A stretch of DNA of 64,000 nucleotides from Psychrobium sp051201665 (GCF_051201665.1 NZ_CP179210.1:2046001-2110000); one strand, 5' to 3'; positions 16,883-27,145 are shown, numbered from the stretch's first letter. Numbers and translations are program-made. The notes: generated from the sequence alone by a model not told the origin.

Positions 16883-18379
16883 TTATATTTTAAGATTTTT
16901 CAAGTCTTCTTCTTGTTGTCGTAATTGTTTAATGCGTGCTTGAACTTTAACTTGCGTTATTTGGTCATTTTTTATTTGATTATGCGCTTTATAGAGTTCT
17001 TTTAGCGCTTGTTCAAAGTTTCCATACAACGCAAAGTGTTCAGCTTTTGCAATATTTCTTTCGATGGGTTTACCAGCCTTGCGATTTGCATCAATCAGCA
17101 TTGACCACGCAGGGATGTTATGCGGATGCGTATTCAAAAATCGCTCAAGCACGGTAATTGCTTTTGAATACTGATTCGCTTCGAGCAATGCGCTGGAATA
17201 ATTAAGAGCAATGACAGAGTTGTTTGCCATGTAGCTGGTGTAATGTTTGAGTAACTTAATTGCTAACTGTGGTTTTTTCAATCCGAGATAGATGTCGGAC
17301 AATGTGTCGATAAAAAATAGGTTATCAGGTTCAGTTCTACGTAGGTGTTGAATTAAGTTAAGTGCAACGTCATATTGTTTTAATTTAAAGGCCATTAGCG
17401 CTTTTCCGTAGTCATACGCCATCTGATGGGTTGATTCGTTGTTATTAAAACTCATTTTTAAACTGTGGTTTATTACATCGTCTGTAGTGTCATTAAAGCG
17501 CACCATGATTCTTGCCTTAGCCAATAAGAACGACAGATTGGGGCTGATGGCTACTGGACTATACGATTGCGCTCGAACTCTCGTCTCAGCAATACGTAAT
17601 TCGGTAACAGGGTGACTTTGTAACATTGCAGGCATTTTAGATGAATAACGATGTTGAGCTGCCATCTTACCAAAAAACACAGACGCGCTTGCCGGATCAA
17701 ATTTGCTCTTGGCGGTAAGCGCAATGCCGATGCGATCTGCTTCCCGTTCGTTGGATCGAGTGTAGTTAATTGCTAGCTGTTGAGAAAGTGCCAGGGATGT
17801 TTGTATACCAGCAATGCCAGCATCACCGGCACCCGCCATCACCAAAGCAATAGAACCAAGTAATGCAGCCATAGTTGCCGGGCTTGTTTTCTCGCGCGCT
17901 TCGATTGAGCGGGCAAGGTGGCGTTGCGTAACGTGCGTGATCTCGTGTCCTAATACTGATGCTAATTCGCTTTCATTGTCTGCTAACAGAAAGAGTCCAG
18001 TATGGATCCCGACGTGACCGCCAAAAAAAGCAAAGGCATTGATCGCCTTGTTCTCGACCATAAAGAATTCAAAGGGTGTTTTGACATCATTGGCATTTGC
18101 GACGAGCGTCAGGCCAACATCGTTGATGTATTGCTCTAAAAGTGGGTCATTGACGATGGGTAATCGCGAACGCATCATCATTTTATACGCTTTACCAATT
18201 CGAATTTCTTTTTCAATAGTCAGTGACGAGGAGGCAACTGTGCCTAATTCTGGTAGTTTGATTGCGCCATCCTGTGCAGATGTGACATTTTGCCATGCAA
18301 AAAATGGTAACAAGCATAAACTTATTGCTGATTGGCGAAACCGACGTGGTGATTTGTTTTTAGTCACAGAACTTGGCAA
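16883..18379 (-). CDS. bepA: BepA-type periplasmic metalloprotease/chaperone
   Basis: M48 protease with a C-terminal TPR array that aids outer membrane protein and LptD assembly and removes stalled forms. 498 residues: signal peptide (ends near TSAQD), zinc motif HEITH at 145-149, third ligand in NEREADRIG (about 213), a hydrophobic stretch between, and TPR repeats from about 290 to 470. The start is TTG at 18379 behind GGGAA; an alternative GTG lies four codons inside. First gene of bepA-arsC-like-DUF2069, divergent from the tusA-like gene. SigmaE control is typical of the family but is not visible here. Confidence 0.93.
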   Translation of the reverse strand: MPSSVTKNKSPRRFRQSAISLCLLPFFAWQNVTSAQDGAIKLPELGTVASSSLTIEKEIRIGKAYKMMMRSRLPIVNDPLLEQYINDVGLTLVANANDVKTPFEFFMVENKAINAFAFFGGHVGIHTGLFLLADNESELASVLGHEITHVTQRHLARSIEAREKTSPATMAALLGSIALVMAGAGDAGIAGIQTSLALSQQLAINYTRSNEREADRIGIALTAKSKFDPASASVFFGKMAAQHRYSSKMPAMLQSHPVTELRIAETRVRAQSYSPVAISPNLSFLLAKARIMVRFNDTTDDVINHSLKMSFNNNESTHQMAYDYGKALMAFKLKQYDVALNLIQHLRRTEPDNLFFIDTLSDIYLGLKKPQLAIKLLKHYTSYMANNSVIALNYSSALLEANQYSKAITVLERFLNTHPHNIPAWSMLIDANRKAGKPIERNIAKAEHFALYGNFEQALKELYKAHNQIKNDQITQVKVQARIKQLRQQEEDLKNLKI

Positions 18380-18477
18380 TTTAAATTTCCCTTAATTAAC
18401 GGAGTTTGCTGGGTAAACGTTGAGGTTTTCTGCGTTACAGGTAATAATAGTCTACCGCAGTTTATTGTACTATTGCA

Positions 18478-18714
18478 TTGAAAATACTTGATTTTACGTC
18501 ATTCCGTTGTCCAATCCCCTTGGTGCAAACAAAACTGTTTGTCAAAAACGCCCAAGTGGGAACTCATTGTCGAATCTTATTGTCTGACCCTGGGTCTATC
18601 CAAGATGTTCCCCAGATTTTAAAAAAGATGGGACATCTGGTTGAAATACAAACAGATGAAGCAGCAAATCACGTGGTGCTCAATGTCGAAATTTATGGTT
18701 TAAGGAATATTTAA
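18478..18714 (+). CDS. TusA-family sulfur carrier protein
   Basis: 78 residues. FRCPIPLVQTK holds the single conserved Cys11 in the CPxP motif of the TusA/YedF fold, followed by LLSDPGSIQDVPQ. It probably relays persulfide sulfur, but which pathway is unclear: TusA proper has DxxGLRCPEP, and this one has DFTSFRCPIP. The start is TTG at 18478. The stop overlaps the perM start (TAATG). The tusA-like/perM/bepA neighbourhood recurs in Vibrio and Shewanella. Confidence 0.85.
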   Translation: MKILDFTSFRCPIPLVQTKLFVKNAQVGTHCRILLSDPGSIQDVPQILKKMGHLVEIQTDEAANHVVLNVEIYGLRNI

Positions 18715-19790
18715 TGCTAGAACTGATCAGTAATTGGTATAAACGAAAGTTCTCTGATCCACACGCCGTTACGCTGGTGTTTATCTTAATCGCTGTCGCG
18801 TTGACTATTTATTTTTTCGCTAATATTCTGATGCCATTGTTGGTTGCTATCGTCTTTGCTTATTTATTAGAGCGCCCAGTGACCGCTTTAACGAGACATA
18901 AGATCCCACGAACAATCAGTGTAGTGATAGTATTGGCTATTGCATCTGCGATTATTATGTTGGTTGTATTTGGGATTCTGCCAAGCGTTTGGCATCAGGT
19001 CGTTGCATTGAGCAGTGATATGCCTGAAATGTTGTCACAGGCACAACAGTTCTTACTGGCATTACCCGAAAAGTATCCAAATTACGTGAATGCAACGCAG
19101 ATCCAAAGTGTCACTGATAGCGCTAAAACGCATGTAATCGATTTAGGACAGGGCATCGTATCCCAATCATTTAAATCAATAGTGAATTTAGTCGCGTTAA
19201 TGATTTACGTCATTTTAGTCCCACTGTTGATTTTCTTTTTCTTGAAGGATAAAGAGCTCTTGGTTGACAGTGCGAAGCACTACATTCCGGCGAATAGACG
19301 ATTAGCATCCCAAGTATGGGCTGAAATGAATGTACAAATTAGTAATTATATTCGCGGTAAGGTGATTGAAATCGTTATCGTTGGTGGTGTTAGCTATATC
19401 GCGTTTACGATTCTGGGACTGGCCTATGCGACGTTATTGTCTGTGTTAGTGGGTTTGTCGGTACTCATACCTTTTATCGGCGCGGCAATTGTTACCATTC
19501 CCGTATTTTTAGTTGGGTTGTTTCAATGGGGTATTTCGCCTGAATTTGGATATTTGGTTATTGTGTATGGTGTGATTCAAGCCCTAGACGGTAATCTTTT
19601 GGTTCCATTGCTGTTTAGCGAAGCTGTTAACTTGCACCCAACGTCAATTATTGTGGCGGTATTACTCTTTGGTGGTTTATGGGGATTCTGGGGAGTATTT
19701 TTCGCGATTCCTCTCGCGACACTGGTAAAAGCTGTCGGCAATGCGATGTCAAAGCGTAACATTGAGCCGGCTCAAGTTACTTCACAGTAG
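18714..19790 (+). CDS. perM: AI-2E family membrane transporter, PerM-like
   Basis: 358 residues with about eight hydrophobic segments typical of the AI-2E/PerM family: two near the N-terminus, then a soluble part (about 85-145), then the C-terminal cluster with LIPFIGAAIVTIPVFLVG, DGNLLVPLLFSE and GGLWGFWGVFFAIPLATL. The substrate is not established; some members export autoinducer-2 or act in Na+/H+ exchange. Coupled to the tusA-like gene. An inverted-repeat element begins six bases after the stop, and no own terminator is seen before it. Confidence 0.88.
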   Translation: MLELISNWYKRKFSDPHAVTLVFILIAVALTIYFFANILMPLLVAIVFAYLLERPVTALTRHKIPRTISVVIVLAIASAIIMLVVFGILPSVWHQVVALSSDMPEMLSQAQQFLLALPEKYPNYVNATQIQSVTDSAKTHVIDLGQGIVSQSFKSIVNLVALMIYVILVPLLIFFFLKDKELLVDSAKHYIPANRRLASQVWAEMNVQISNYIRGKVIEIVIVGGVSYIAFTILGLAYATLLSVLVGLSVLIPFIGAAIVTIPVFLVGLFQWGISPEFGYLVIVYGVIQALDGNLLVPLLFSEAVNLHPTSIIVAVLLFGGLWGFWGVFFAIPLATLVKAVGNAMSKRNIEPAQVTSQ

Positions 19791-19796
19791 GCTTTT

Positions 19797-19958
19797 ATAC
19801 CAATTGCATTAAATATTTGCCCACTTGTACTTGTTAAAATTAACTAAAATGGCGTTGCTCTCAATCCTAATAGCCAGCTATTAGTCAATCGAGCGCCTTG
19901 TTTTAGCTGATTTTCTCTACGCACAACAAGATCACTTACTTAATGCAATTAATGGTAT
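19797..19958. mobile_element. 162-bp fold-back MITE-like element, copy 1
   Basis: Non-coding sequence with terminal inverted repeats (ATACCAATTGCATTAA at the left; TTAATGCAATTAATGGTAT at the right) and an internal symmetric core CTAATAGC-CA-GCTATTAG. Most of the unit folds on itself. Near-identical copies lie at 38161-38322 (opposite orientation) and 41181-41339, and a relic at 44038. No ORF is present, so a transposase would have to act in trans. It sits between perM and the csiV terminator and may also stop perM transcription. Confidence 0.88.
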
Positions 19959-19970
19959 TAGACGAATGAC

Positions 19971-20006
19971 AAAAAAATGGCGTATCAATTGATACGCCAT
20001 TTTTTT
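19971..20006. terminator. csiV terminator, perfect palindrome
   Basis: Seven A, TGGCGTATCAATTGATACGCCA, seven T; perfectly symmetric and touching the csiV stop codon. Confidence 0.93.
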
Positions 20007-21597
20007 ATTCTGGAGCTATCTCTGTTATCGGTTCGGGTATTTTGAAGCGACGGATCTGAATAATCATACCCATGGTTGAATGGTCGAAATAGTGGATTTC
20101 CTTTGAACGGACTCGGCGATGTTGTTTCATCGGATGACTCGTTAGTTGATTGACCAATCTAGTGCGTTTTTGAGCATATTCAAGCATATTTGAAGCTTGT
20201 GACTCAGTAGTCATTACGACGGTATCATTAGACAGATTGTCAACGTCATCTGCTGCGATCTGCTGCTCTACTTGTTCTATTTTACGTAAATCGAAATCTG
20301 TTTCGATAAACAAATAATGATTTAGATAGATCTTTAGAAAACCATCAAAGCGCCAAAGTGGTTTCGTGTCAGTTGTTTCATCCTGAGCTAACTCTGCGAC
20401 TATCTCTTGAATATTGATAGCGGGTAGCGGTTGATTTATCGTTTCCACTTCGTTAGGCAATTTGTCGACGGCTTGCTCGACAGTAGTGGCTACCATGTCC
20501 GTTTGTTCAAGCATTTTACTTTCTGCTAACGCATCTGCTTCGGCGAGTAACCGTGCTTTATCTTGACCTTGTTCATTGTACTGGTTCGAAAAATCTTCCC
20601 CAGCAAACAAATGAATCGGCTTAGCGAGGTGACGAGCTAAGGTTGGTTGACGCCACCCTATATGCATAATGGGCTTGGTTGATTTTTGCCAGCGCATTTT
20701 TTTAACGAGCTCGGTCATTTCTAAACGCGATTGATCTAAAAGGTATGGCGATTCAGGTGTATGCACCAGTGCTGGTTGTGCATCGTCTGGTTCTTCTTTC
20801 GTTAAGCCACTGGCGGCATCCTGAGGGAGCTGCTCAATAGTTTGAAATACAGTTAATGGTGTTTGGTACTTGCGCTCTGCCGCTGGAATCGACTGATAAG
20901 AAACGCCATTAAAATCAAAAGTCTGAGGGTAGGCCACGTAAATATCTGGATTGTAGGTTGGGGCTATAACGTCGAGTTCTTCCGGTTTAACGAGATCATT
21001 ACTAACATCTGACGAATTTACTGTTGTATCTTCCTCCTCTAAAGGCGGAGTTACTAACGCTGGGTTACCTGAAGTTAACTGCTGTGCAAGTGATAGAGTG
21101 TCCGACGTTTGGGCTGAAATAACAGAGTTGTCTTTTACGCTATCCAAACTCAGACGCTCTTGCTGACGTATTGCTCTAATGTTGAACGCCTCAGTCAATA
21201 GACTGTCATCAGGTGCGATACATTCAACAATCGTTTTCTCTGGAGGCGCAATGAGCTTAGTGGTTTGCTCGTCATTTGTGAGCGCAGGCGTATCAAGTAC
21301 AGGCTCTATTGAATCTATTTGAGTGTTTAGCGCTGGTAAAGGCGTGAGACTAAATCGTTCAAATTGGCTTAACACCGGGCAGGGCTTGGTAACGCCGTAA
21401 AAAGCATTATCGACAATGTCGATACTTTTCATGGCTGAAAACTGTTTTAGTGGATCCTTAAATTGTTGCTTGGTTGATTCCCCAACACGTTCAAATATAA
21501 TCAGCTCGACTTCAAACCATGACTCACTTGCTTGACTGGCAGGCATTAACATTAAGCCGCCAATCATTAATGATAACGCGCTAATAGGATGCTTCAT
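20005..21597 (-). CDS. csiV: CsiV-like periplasmic cell-shape protein
   Basis: 530 residues: signal peptide (MKHPISALSLMIGGLMLMPA, cleavage near QASE), then ESWFEVELIIFER, the hallmark start of CsiV. CsiV binds peptidoglycan and, in V. cholerae, assists the lipoprotein LpoA. The conserved C-terminal block includes WRFDGFLKIYLNHYLFIETD, RSKEIHYFDHSTMGMIIQIR. In between are long, acidic, low-complexity segments (about 60-240 and 330-410), making it about twice the length I recall for the Vibrio protein. It lies directly after mfd: the mfd stop and csiV start abut, so they are co-transcribed. Confidence 0.82.
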   Translation of the reverse strand: MKHPISALSLMIGGLMLMPASQASESWFEVELIIFERVGESTKQQFKDPLKQFSAMKSIDIVDNAFYGVTKPCPVLSQFERFSLTPLPALNTQIDSIEPVLDTPALTNDEQTTKLIAPPEKTIVECIAPDDSLLTEAFNIRAIRQQERLSLDSVKDNSVISAQTSDTLSLAQQLTSGNPALVTPPLEEEDTTVNSSDVSNDLVKPEELDVIAPTYNPDIYVAYPQTFDFNGVSYQSIPAAERKYQTPLTVFQTIEQLPQDAASGLTKEEPDDAQPALVHTPESPYLLDQSRLEMTELVKKMRWQKSTKPIMHIGWRQPTLARHLAKPIHLFAGEDFSNQYNEQGQDKARLLAEADALAESKMLEQTDMVATTVEQAVDKLPNEVETINQPLPAINIQEIVAELAQDETTDTKPLWRFDGFLKIYLNHYLFIETDFDLRKIEQVEQQIAADDVDNLSNDTVVMTTESQASNMLEYAQKRTRLVNQLTSHPMKQHRRVRSKEIHYFDHSTMGMIIQIRRFKIPEPITEIAPE

Positions 21598-24500
21598 TTA
21601 TTTCTCCGTCGTATTACGTTCAAATTCCGTTAACATCGCGTTGACTAGATTTAATCTATCGGCGGCATTGTCGGTTTTTATGGCGAATTTCAATTTAGTC
21701 GGACCATCAAGTTTATAGATTGCTGGTTGAGTCTGTAACAATGACATGAGATACCCTAAATCAATAATGGTTTTCTCGCCAAAAACAATTTGTCCGCCAT
21801 TGATACCAACTTCCAATCGTTTTATGCCCAGAGCGGCAATGCGCAACTTGATTAATGACACGGTAAACAAATTCTTTGCTGGCTCTGGTAATAATCCAAA
21901 CCTATCGATAAGCTCAACCTGCATGGTATCAAGCGCTTTACTGTCTTTACAGTTGGCAATTCGCTTGTATAAAGAGAGTCGAGTATTTACATCAAAAATG
22001 TAATCTTCAGGCAATAAGGCAGAGATTTTTAGGTCGACATCGCCCCCTTGCGGTAACAGATTGTCCAGTTTCGGCTCACTGCCGTCCTTAAGCGCTTGTG
22101 TCGCGCCGTCGAGCATTTCCATGTAGAGGCTAAATCCGATAGTTTGGATTTGGCCGCTTTGGTCATCACCTAACAATTCACCCGCACCACGAATTTCTAA
22201 ATCATGCGTTGCCAACACGAAACCAGCGCCGAGATCAGTGAGAGTCTCAATCGCCTCAAGGCGCTTTCGTGCATCTCTGGTGATTTGGTTAGGTGGTGGC
22301 GTCAATAGATACGCATACGCTTGATGATGTGAACGCCCGACACGGCCGCGAAGTTGATGAAGCTGAGCAAGGCCAAACTTATCGGCACGGTTAATAATAA
22401 TGGTATTGGCGGTTGGTATATCAATTCCCGTTTCAATAATCGTAGAACATAGCAGGAGATTATAACGTTGGTGATAGAAATCACTCATGACCTTTTCTAA
22501 TTCCCGCTCAGGCATTTGGCCATGGGCGATACCAATACGCGCTTCTGGCAATAATTGCTCTAGGTCTTGTGCCATATCTTCAATCTTATCGACATCATTA
22601 TGAAGAAAATAGACCTGACCGCCACGTAGGATTTCACGGCGCACAGCTTCTTTGACTAATGCTTCGTCATAGGGTCTAACAAAGGTATTTACCGATAATC
22701 GTCTTGAGGGTGGTGTGGCGATGATAGATAAATCTCGCATACCACTCATTGCCATGTTTAACGTACGTGGAATAGGCGTTGCCGTCATCGTTAATATATC
22801 GATATTGGCGCGTAAAGAAGTGATTTTTTCTTTTTGACGCACACCAAAGCGATGCTCTTCATCGACAATTAATAACCCTAGATCATGAAAGTTAATGTCA
22901 CCTTGAATAAGTTTGTGCGTGCCAATGACAATGTCCGCTTTTCCGTTCTCAACATCTTCAATGGCTTGTTTTTGTTGCTTTGCGCTTCTGAATCTAGATA
23001 GCTGTTCTACCCGTATGGCATGTTTGGCAAAACGGTCTCGAAAGTTTTCGAAATGCTGTTGTGCTAATAACGTTGTTGGTACTAAGACCGCTACTTGTTT
23101 TCCATCATTAACGGCAACAAAGGCGGCTCTCATTGCTACTTCCGTTTTACCAAAACCAACATCACCACAGACGAGTCTGTCCATCGGTTTCTTTTTTTGC
23201 ATATCATTAACGACATGTAGAATCGCGTTTTGCTGATCAACGGTTTCTTCAAAAGGGAAACTCGCTGAGAACTGATTGTATTCATCGAAATCGACGTTAA
23301 ATTGATGCCCCTTACGCGAGGCACGTTGCGCGTAAACATCTAACAACTCTGCCGCAACGTCGCGAATTTTTTCTGCTGCTTTTCGTTTGGCCTTTGTCCA
23401 TTTGTCGCTGCCAAGACTATGCAGTGGTGCGCTTTCTTCACTTGATCCGCTATAGCGCGAAATGAGATTGAGGGACGACACTGGTACATAAAGCTTTGCT
23501 TCGTTAGCATATTCTAGAGTGACATATTCAATATCGATGCCACCATTTTCAATGTAGGTAAGACCTTGATAACGACCGACACCGTGATCGTAATGCACAA
23601 CTGGTTGTCCAATAGACAATTCAGCTAAACTACGAACTATTGCTTCACTGGAAATCGTTTGCGCTTTTTCACGGCGGCGGCGCTGTGAAACCTGAATACC
23701 AAACAATTCGTTTTCACAGATAAACGCGATATTGTCATCATATAGCTCTACACTGTTTTCTAATGGCGCGATGATAACACTTATGGCGTGGGACAGTGCT
23801 TGCGCAACAGTTTCACATTCGACAGGTGTGACATTGTCTTTTTTTAACAACTCTAATAGCGCCTGCGCACGCCCAAGTGATTCAACGCAGAAGATTACTT
23901 TTCGGTTGGGCTCTGTCTTTAAATAATCTAGTAGCTTACCCGTTGGGAGACTTTGTTTGTGATCAACACTAATATCACTAATCGCTACTGCATTGAGATT
24001 GAAATGGCCAGCTTGTTGTGACGCCGGTAAGTGGTCAAAAGCGATGCGATTAAATTCATTGAGCTTGCCAAAAAACTCATCGACACGACAGAATAATTCT
24101 TGAGGCTCAAGAATAGGGCGTGCTCTGTCATAACGACGTTCTTCATAACGATATTTAACATCATCAAAAAATTCATTAGCGCTATCGTGAATATCGCCAA
24201 CGGTGAATAGAGTCGCTTCCTTTGGGAGATAATCGAAAAGTGTCGCACATTCTTTAAAAAATAGCGGTAGATAATACTCAATGCCAGCAGGCCATATCTG
24301 TTTAGTGACTTGCTGATAGATAGATTCCGGTTCATTAGAGGCGTCGAAGCGTTCTCGCCAGTGGCTTCTAAATAGCTCTACCGCCATTTGGTGAGTTGGA
24401 AACTCTTTAGCGGGTAAAATTCTAATCTCACTGACTTTATCCGTAGAGCGTTGTGATTCAGGATCAAAAAATGCGATTGAATCAATCTCATGGTCAATAA

Positions 24501-25074
24501 AGTCAATTCGGTAGGGCTTATTGCTGCCCATTGGATAGATATCTAGAATTGAACCCCGTTGACTATATTCACCATGTGCCAACACTTGATGAACATTTTC
24601 ATAACCCGCCGTATCTAACGCTTGCTTTAATCTGTTTGGATCACGCTCTTCGTTAGTCTTTAAAAGTAAGGTGTGGCCATTAATAAATTCGCTCGGACTT
24701 AGCTTGGCCATGGCTGTTGCGATTGGCAACAAGATAATGCCATGTTCCATACTCGGTAAATGGTACAAGGTTTCAAGGCGTTGAGAAATGATGTCTTGAT
24801 GCGGCGAAAAACTATCGTATGGTAGCGTTTCCCAATCAGGAAATAACATGACAGGCAAGTTATGTTCAGCCGCAACATATTCTAATTCTGTCTCAAGTTT
24901 TAGTGCGGTTGCAGTATCATTACACAATAATACGGTCAGTGATGATTGTTGCTTCGCCATTTCTACAAGTGTTAGCGCTAGTGCGCTGCCTTGGAGGTTG
25001 CCGATTGTTAGTTTTTGATTTGAACGTTGAGATAAATCTGGCAGAGAAGCAATAAATTGGCGGATCAGAGACAT
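21598..25074 (-). CDS. mfd: Transcription-repair coupling factor
   Basis: It releases RNA polymerase stalled at lesions and recruits UvrA. 1158 residues. The UvrB-like N-terminal module includes LLCNDTATALKLETELEY and LFPDWETLPYDSFSPH. The RNA polymerase interaction domain is near 475-545 (LSIGQPVVHYDHGVGRYQGL). The RecG-like helicase has Walker A CGDVGFGKTEVAM near 635 and DEEH near 737 (VDEEHRFGV); further blocks are TMTATPIPRTL and QLRGRVGRSHHQAYAYLLTP. The C-terminal TRCF domain follows. All parts are intact. Operon with csiV. Confidence 0.97.
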   Translation of the reverse strand: MSLIRQFIASLPDLSQRSNQKLTIGNLQGSALALTLVEMAKQQSSLTVLLCNDTATALKLETELEYVAAEHNLPVMLFPDWETLPYDSFSPHQDIISQRLETLYHLPSMEHGIILLPIATAMAKLSPSEFINGHTLLLKTNEERDPNRLKQALDTAGYENVHQVLAHGEYSQRGSILDIYPMGSNKPYRIDFIDHEIDSIAFFDPESQRSTDKVSEIRILPAKEFPTHQMAVELFRSHWRERFDASNEPESIYQQVTKQIWPAGIEYYLPLFFKECATLFDYLPKEATLFTVGDIHDSANEFFDDVKYRYEERRYDRARPILEPQELFCRVDEFFGKLNEFNRIAFDHLPASQQAGHFNLNAVAISDISVDHKQSLPTGKLLDYLKTEPNRKVIFCVESLGRAQALLELLKKDNVTPVECETVAQALSHAISVIIAPLENSVELYDDNIAFICENELFGIQVSQRRRREKAQTISSEAIVRSLAELSIGQPVVHYDHGVGRYQGLTYIENGGIDIEYVTLEYANEAKLYVPVSSLNLISRYSGSSEESAPLHSLGSDKWTKAKRKAAEKIRDVAAELLDVYAQRASRKGHQFNVDFDEYNQFSASFPFEETVDQQNAILHVVNDMQKKKPMDRLVCGDVGFGKTEVAMRAAFVAVNDGKQVAVLVPTTLLAQQHFENFRDRFAKHAIRVEQLSRFRSAKQQKQAIEDVENGKADIVIGTHKLIQGDINFHDLGLLIVDEEHRFGVRQKEKITSLRANIDILTMTATPIPRTLNMAMSGMRDLSIIATPPSRRLSVNTFVRPYDEALVKEAVRREILRGGQVYFLHNDVDKIEDMAQDLEQLLPEARIGIAHGQMPERELEKVMSDFYHQRYNLLLCSTIIETGIDIPTANTIIINRADKFGLAQLHQLRGRVGRSHHQAYAYLLTPPPNQITRDARKRLEAIETLTDLGAGFVLATHDLEIRGAGELLGDDQSGQIQTIGFSLYMEMLDGATQALKDGSEPKLDNLLPQGGDVDLKISALLPEDYIFDVNTRLSLYKRIANCKDSKALDTMQVELIDRFGLLPEPAKNLFTVSLIKLRIAALGIKRLEVGINGGQIVFGEKTIIDLGYLMSLLQTQPAIYKLDGPTKLKFAIKTDNAADRLNLVNAMLTEFERNTTEK

Positions 25075-25150
25075 TGGTAAAAATACTTAATAAATGATGT
25101 GGTTAGTATAACCTCATAAGCTTAATCTCGCCAAATTAACCTGTGATGAA

Positions 25151-25804
25151 TTACTCATCATTATCAGGTTTTCGTGCATCACTACGTTGTTTTAATTGAA
25201 TGGTTTGAATATGTAGAGAATTACGAACCAACTGTTCTTGATCTTCTTCGTCGATTTTTACAAATTCTACATTAATGACCATGCCGTCATCACAGGGTTG
25301 TGTGTCAATGACCTTTCCTATGGCATAAATCGCGCTGTTACATTCTTCAATAAACAACTTTAGCTCGAGTAATGTATCGTTTGCAATTGATGATTGATTG
25401 ATAAAAGTGATGTTACTGCCACCAAAACTGGTGCCTTGATTTCTTGCTTTACTGCCTTCATCGAGGGTTAAAATATAACTCATCATTAAATCAATTTTTT
25501 TAGATTGCAGCGCTAAAAAATCACTTAACTCACCTGCGTGTTCACCAAGGCTACGTAGTGGTTTTATAGTATGTCGATCAAGTTGATTTATTTGAGACGC
25601 GAGTTTGAACGATGTAGGCATATTGGCTACGAAGTCGGCGTCACTTGGTATAGACGACGAACTTAGCGTTTTAACACTCAACTCAAATGCATGAGATATT
25701 GAAAAAAATTGTTGTTGGTTATCCACGAGCCATCCTCTTTTTACTACGTTGGTTCGCAACAATGGCAAATAAAACTTGGGTTTACGAATCAATGCCATTA
25801 TCAT
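25151..25804 (-). CDS. PilZ-domain protein, PlzB-like
   Basis: 217 residues. A divergent N-terminal half ends near residue 115; the C-terminal half resembles a PilZ domain (SFGGSNITFINQSSIANDT, LELKLFIEEC, GKVIDTQPCDDGMVINVEF). The canonical c-di-GMP RxxxR motif is not evident, so it may not bind the nucleotide. The V. cholerae gene beside lolC (plzB) has the same placement, as I recall. Two starts are possible: ATG at 25804, very close to AGG, and ATG at 25798, eight bases from it; the second has better spacing. Divergent from lolC. Confidence 0.75.
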   Translation of the reverse strand: MIMALIRKPKFYLPLLRTNVVKRGWLVDNQQQFFSISHAFELSVKTLSSSSIPSDADFVANMPTSFKLASQINQLDRHTIKPLRSLGEHAGELSDFLALQSKKIDLMMSYILTLDEGSKARNQGTSFGGSNITFINQSSIANDTLLELKLFIEECNSAIYAIGKVIDTQPCDDGMVINVEFVKIDEEDQEQLVRNSLHIQTIQLKQRSDARKPDNDE

Positions 25805-25906
25805 CGCCTAATATTTTTATTATTCACGTTTTTAGTTGGCGTCACAAGTAATCTCTTGATAATAGTTTGAATTTTCCGAGTGATGAAGAGTCAATAACCG
25901 TTACAT

Positions 25907-27145
25907 GTGAGTAAAATAAGCAGGTTTACATTGAATATTACCCCATACCTCATTGCCTGGCGCTACGCGAGAGCGCGAAACGGCAGTCGATTTTTAAATT
26001 TTATTACCTTGTTTTCTATTGGTGGGATCATGCTAGGCGTTACCGCACTGATTATTGTGCTTTCGGTAATGAATGGTTTTGAGAGCCAACTTAAAGACAG
26101 AATATTAGGGGCTGTTCCGCATCTTGTGGCCACTAATGTTAAGGATAATGAAATCTCAACGTTAAAGTCCCCTGAACAGGTAATTGGTGTCACTCAATTG
26201 TTAATGTCACAGGCAATGATTCAAGGTGACAGCGAATTAAGTGCAGTGATGTTGCAAGGCATTAATCCCATTGAAGATACAGCCGTTAATCCACTGGCAA
26301 GCAACATGCGTTATGGCGAATTCGAGACGTTGGTCGCCGGCAAATATCGGATTATTGTTGGTCGAATACTCGCACGTCAACTTAATGTACGCGTTGGCGA
26401 CAAAATTAGAGTTATATCCGCAGAAAAAAGTGTATTTACACCATTTGGCCGCATGCCTAGTCAACGCAACTTTACTATTAGTGGCGTTTTTGAAATGCAA
26501 TCAGACGCAGACTCTTCCATTGCGCTGATCCATATTGAAGATGCTCGTCGTTTATTACGATTACCTAAAGGCTTTGAGCCAAGTTACCGATTATTTCTTA
26601 ACAACTCATTTGATGATTTACTCGTCGCATCTCAAATTAAAGCCGCTTCACAAGATATAGAACTATCAAGTTGGCGAAACGAGTATGGCGAATTATTTAG
26701 CGCCGTGCGTATGGAAAAGAATATGCTGTGGATGATGTTAAGTCTCATTATTGCGGTTGCCGCGTTTAATATAATTTCCGCACTCGTTATTCTAGTGACT
26801 GAAAAACAAACAGACATTGCAATCTTGTCGACGTTAGGTTTGTCGAGATCAAAGACAGCGTTAATTTTTATTGCTCAAGGCACGCTAAATGGAATAATTG
26901 GTACGATTGTTGGCACGATAGCAGGTTTATTGTTGACCTATAACCTCAATACGATATTGCATGCATTTAACCTTAATATTGTCGCTAATCCAATTGATCC
27001 TACAGGTGGGTTACCCATCGTGATTGATTATCAACAAGTCTGCATTTTAGTTCTGGCAACGATTGTAGTAACGCTTATATCTACGTTATACCCATCTTAT
27101 AAAGCAGGCGCAGTTGAGCCAGCTGAGGCATTAAAACATGAATAA
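25907..27145 (+). CDS. lolC: Lipoprotein-releasing ABC transporter permease LolC
   Basis: Inner membrane subunit of LolCDE, which extracts outer-membrane lipoproteins and hands them to LolA. 412 residues with four transmembrane segments: one near residues 28-50 (LFSIGGIMLGVTALIIVLSV), a large periplasmic domain, then three near 270-400. MacB/FtsX-like; family signature SVMNGFESQLKDRILG. The start is GTG at 25907; TTG at 25931, with AGG six bases upstream, is an alternative that removes eight residues. Overlaps lolD by 8 bp. Confidence 0.95.
   Translation: MSKISRFTLNITPYLIAWRYARARNGSRFLNFITLFSIGGIMLGVTALIIVLSVMNGFESQLKDRILGAVPHLVATNVKDNEISTLKSPEQVIGVTQLLMSQAMIQGDSELSAVMLQGINPIEDTAVNPLASNMRYGEFETLVAGKYRIIVGRILARQLNVRVGDKIRVISAEKSVFTPFGRMPSQRNFTISGVFEMQSDADSSIALIHIEDARRLLRLPKGFEPSYRLFLNNSFDDLLVASQIKAASQDIELSSWRNEYGELFSAVRMEKNMLWMMLSLIIAVAAFNIISALVILVTEKQTDIAILSTLGLSRSKTALIFIAQGTLNGIIGTIVGTIAGLLLTYNLNTILHAFNLNIVANPIDPTGGLPIVIDYQQVCILVLATIVVTLISTLYPSYKAGAVEPAEALKHE

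Noticed and set aside
22913..23236. Antisense frames inside mfd, and similar ones in pykA, acs and dnaE2
   Set aside because: They are shadows of conserved genes on the other strand, with no ribosome binding site or family likeness.
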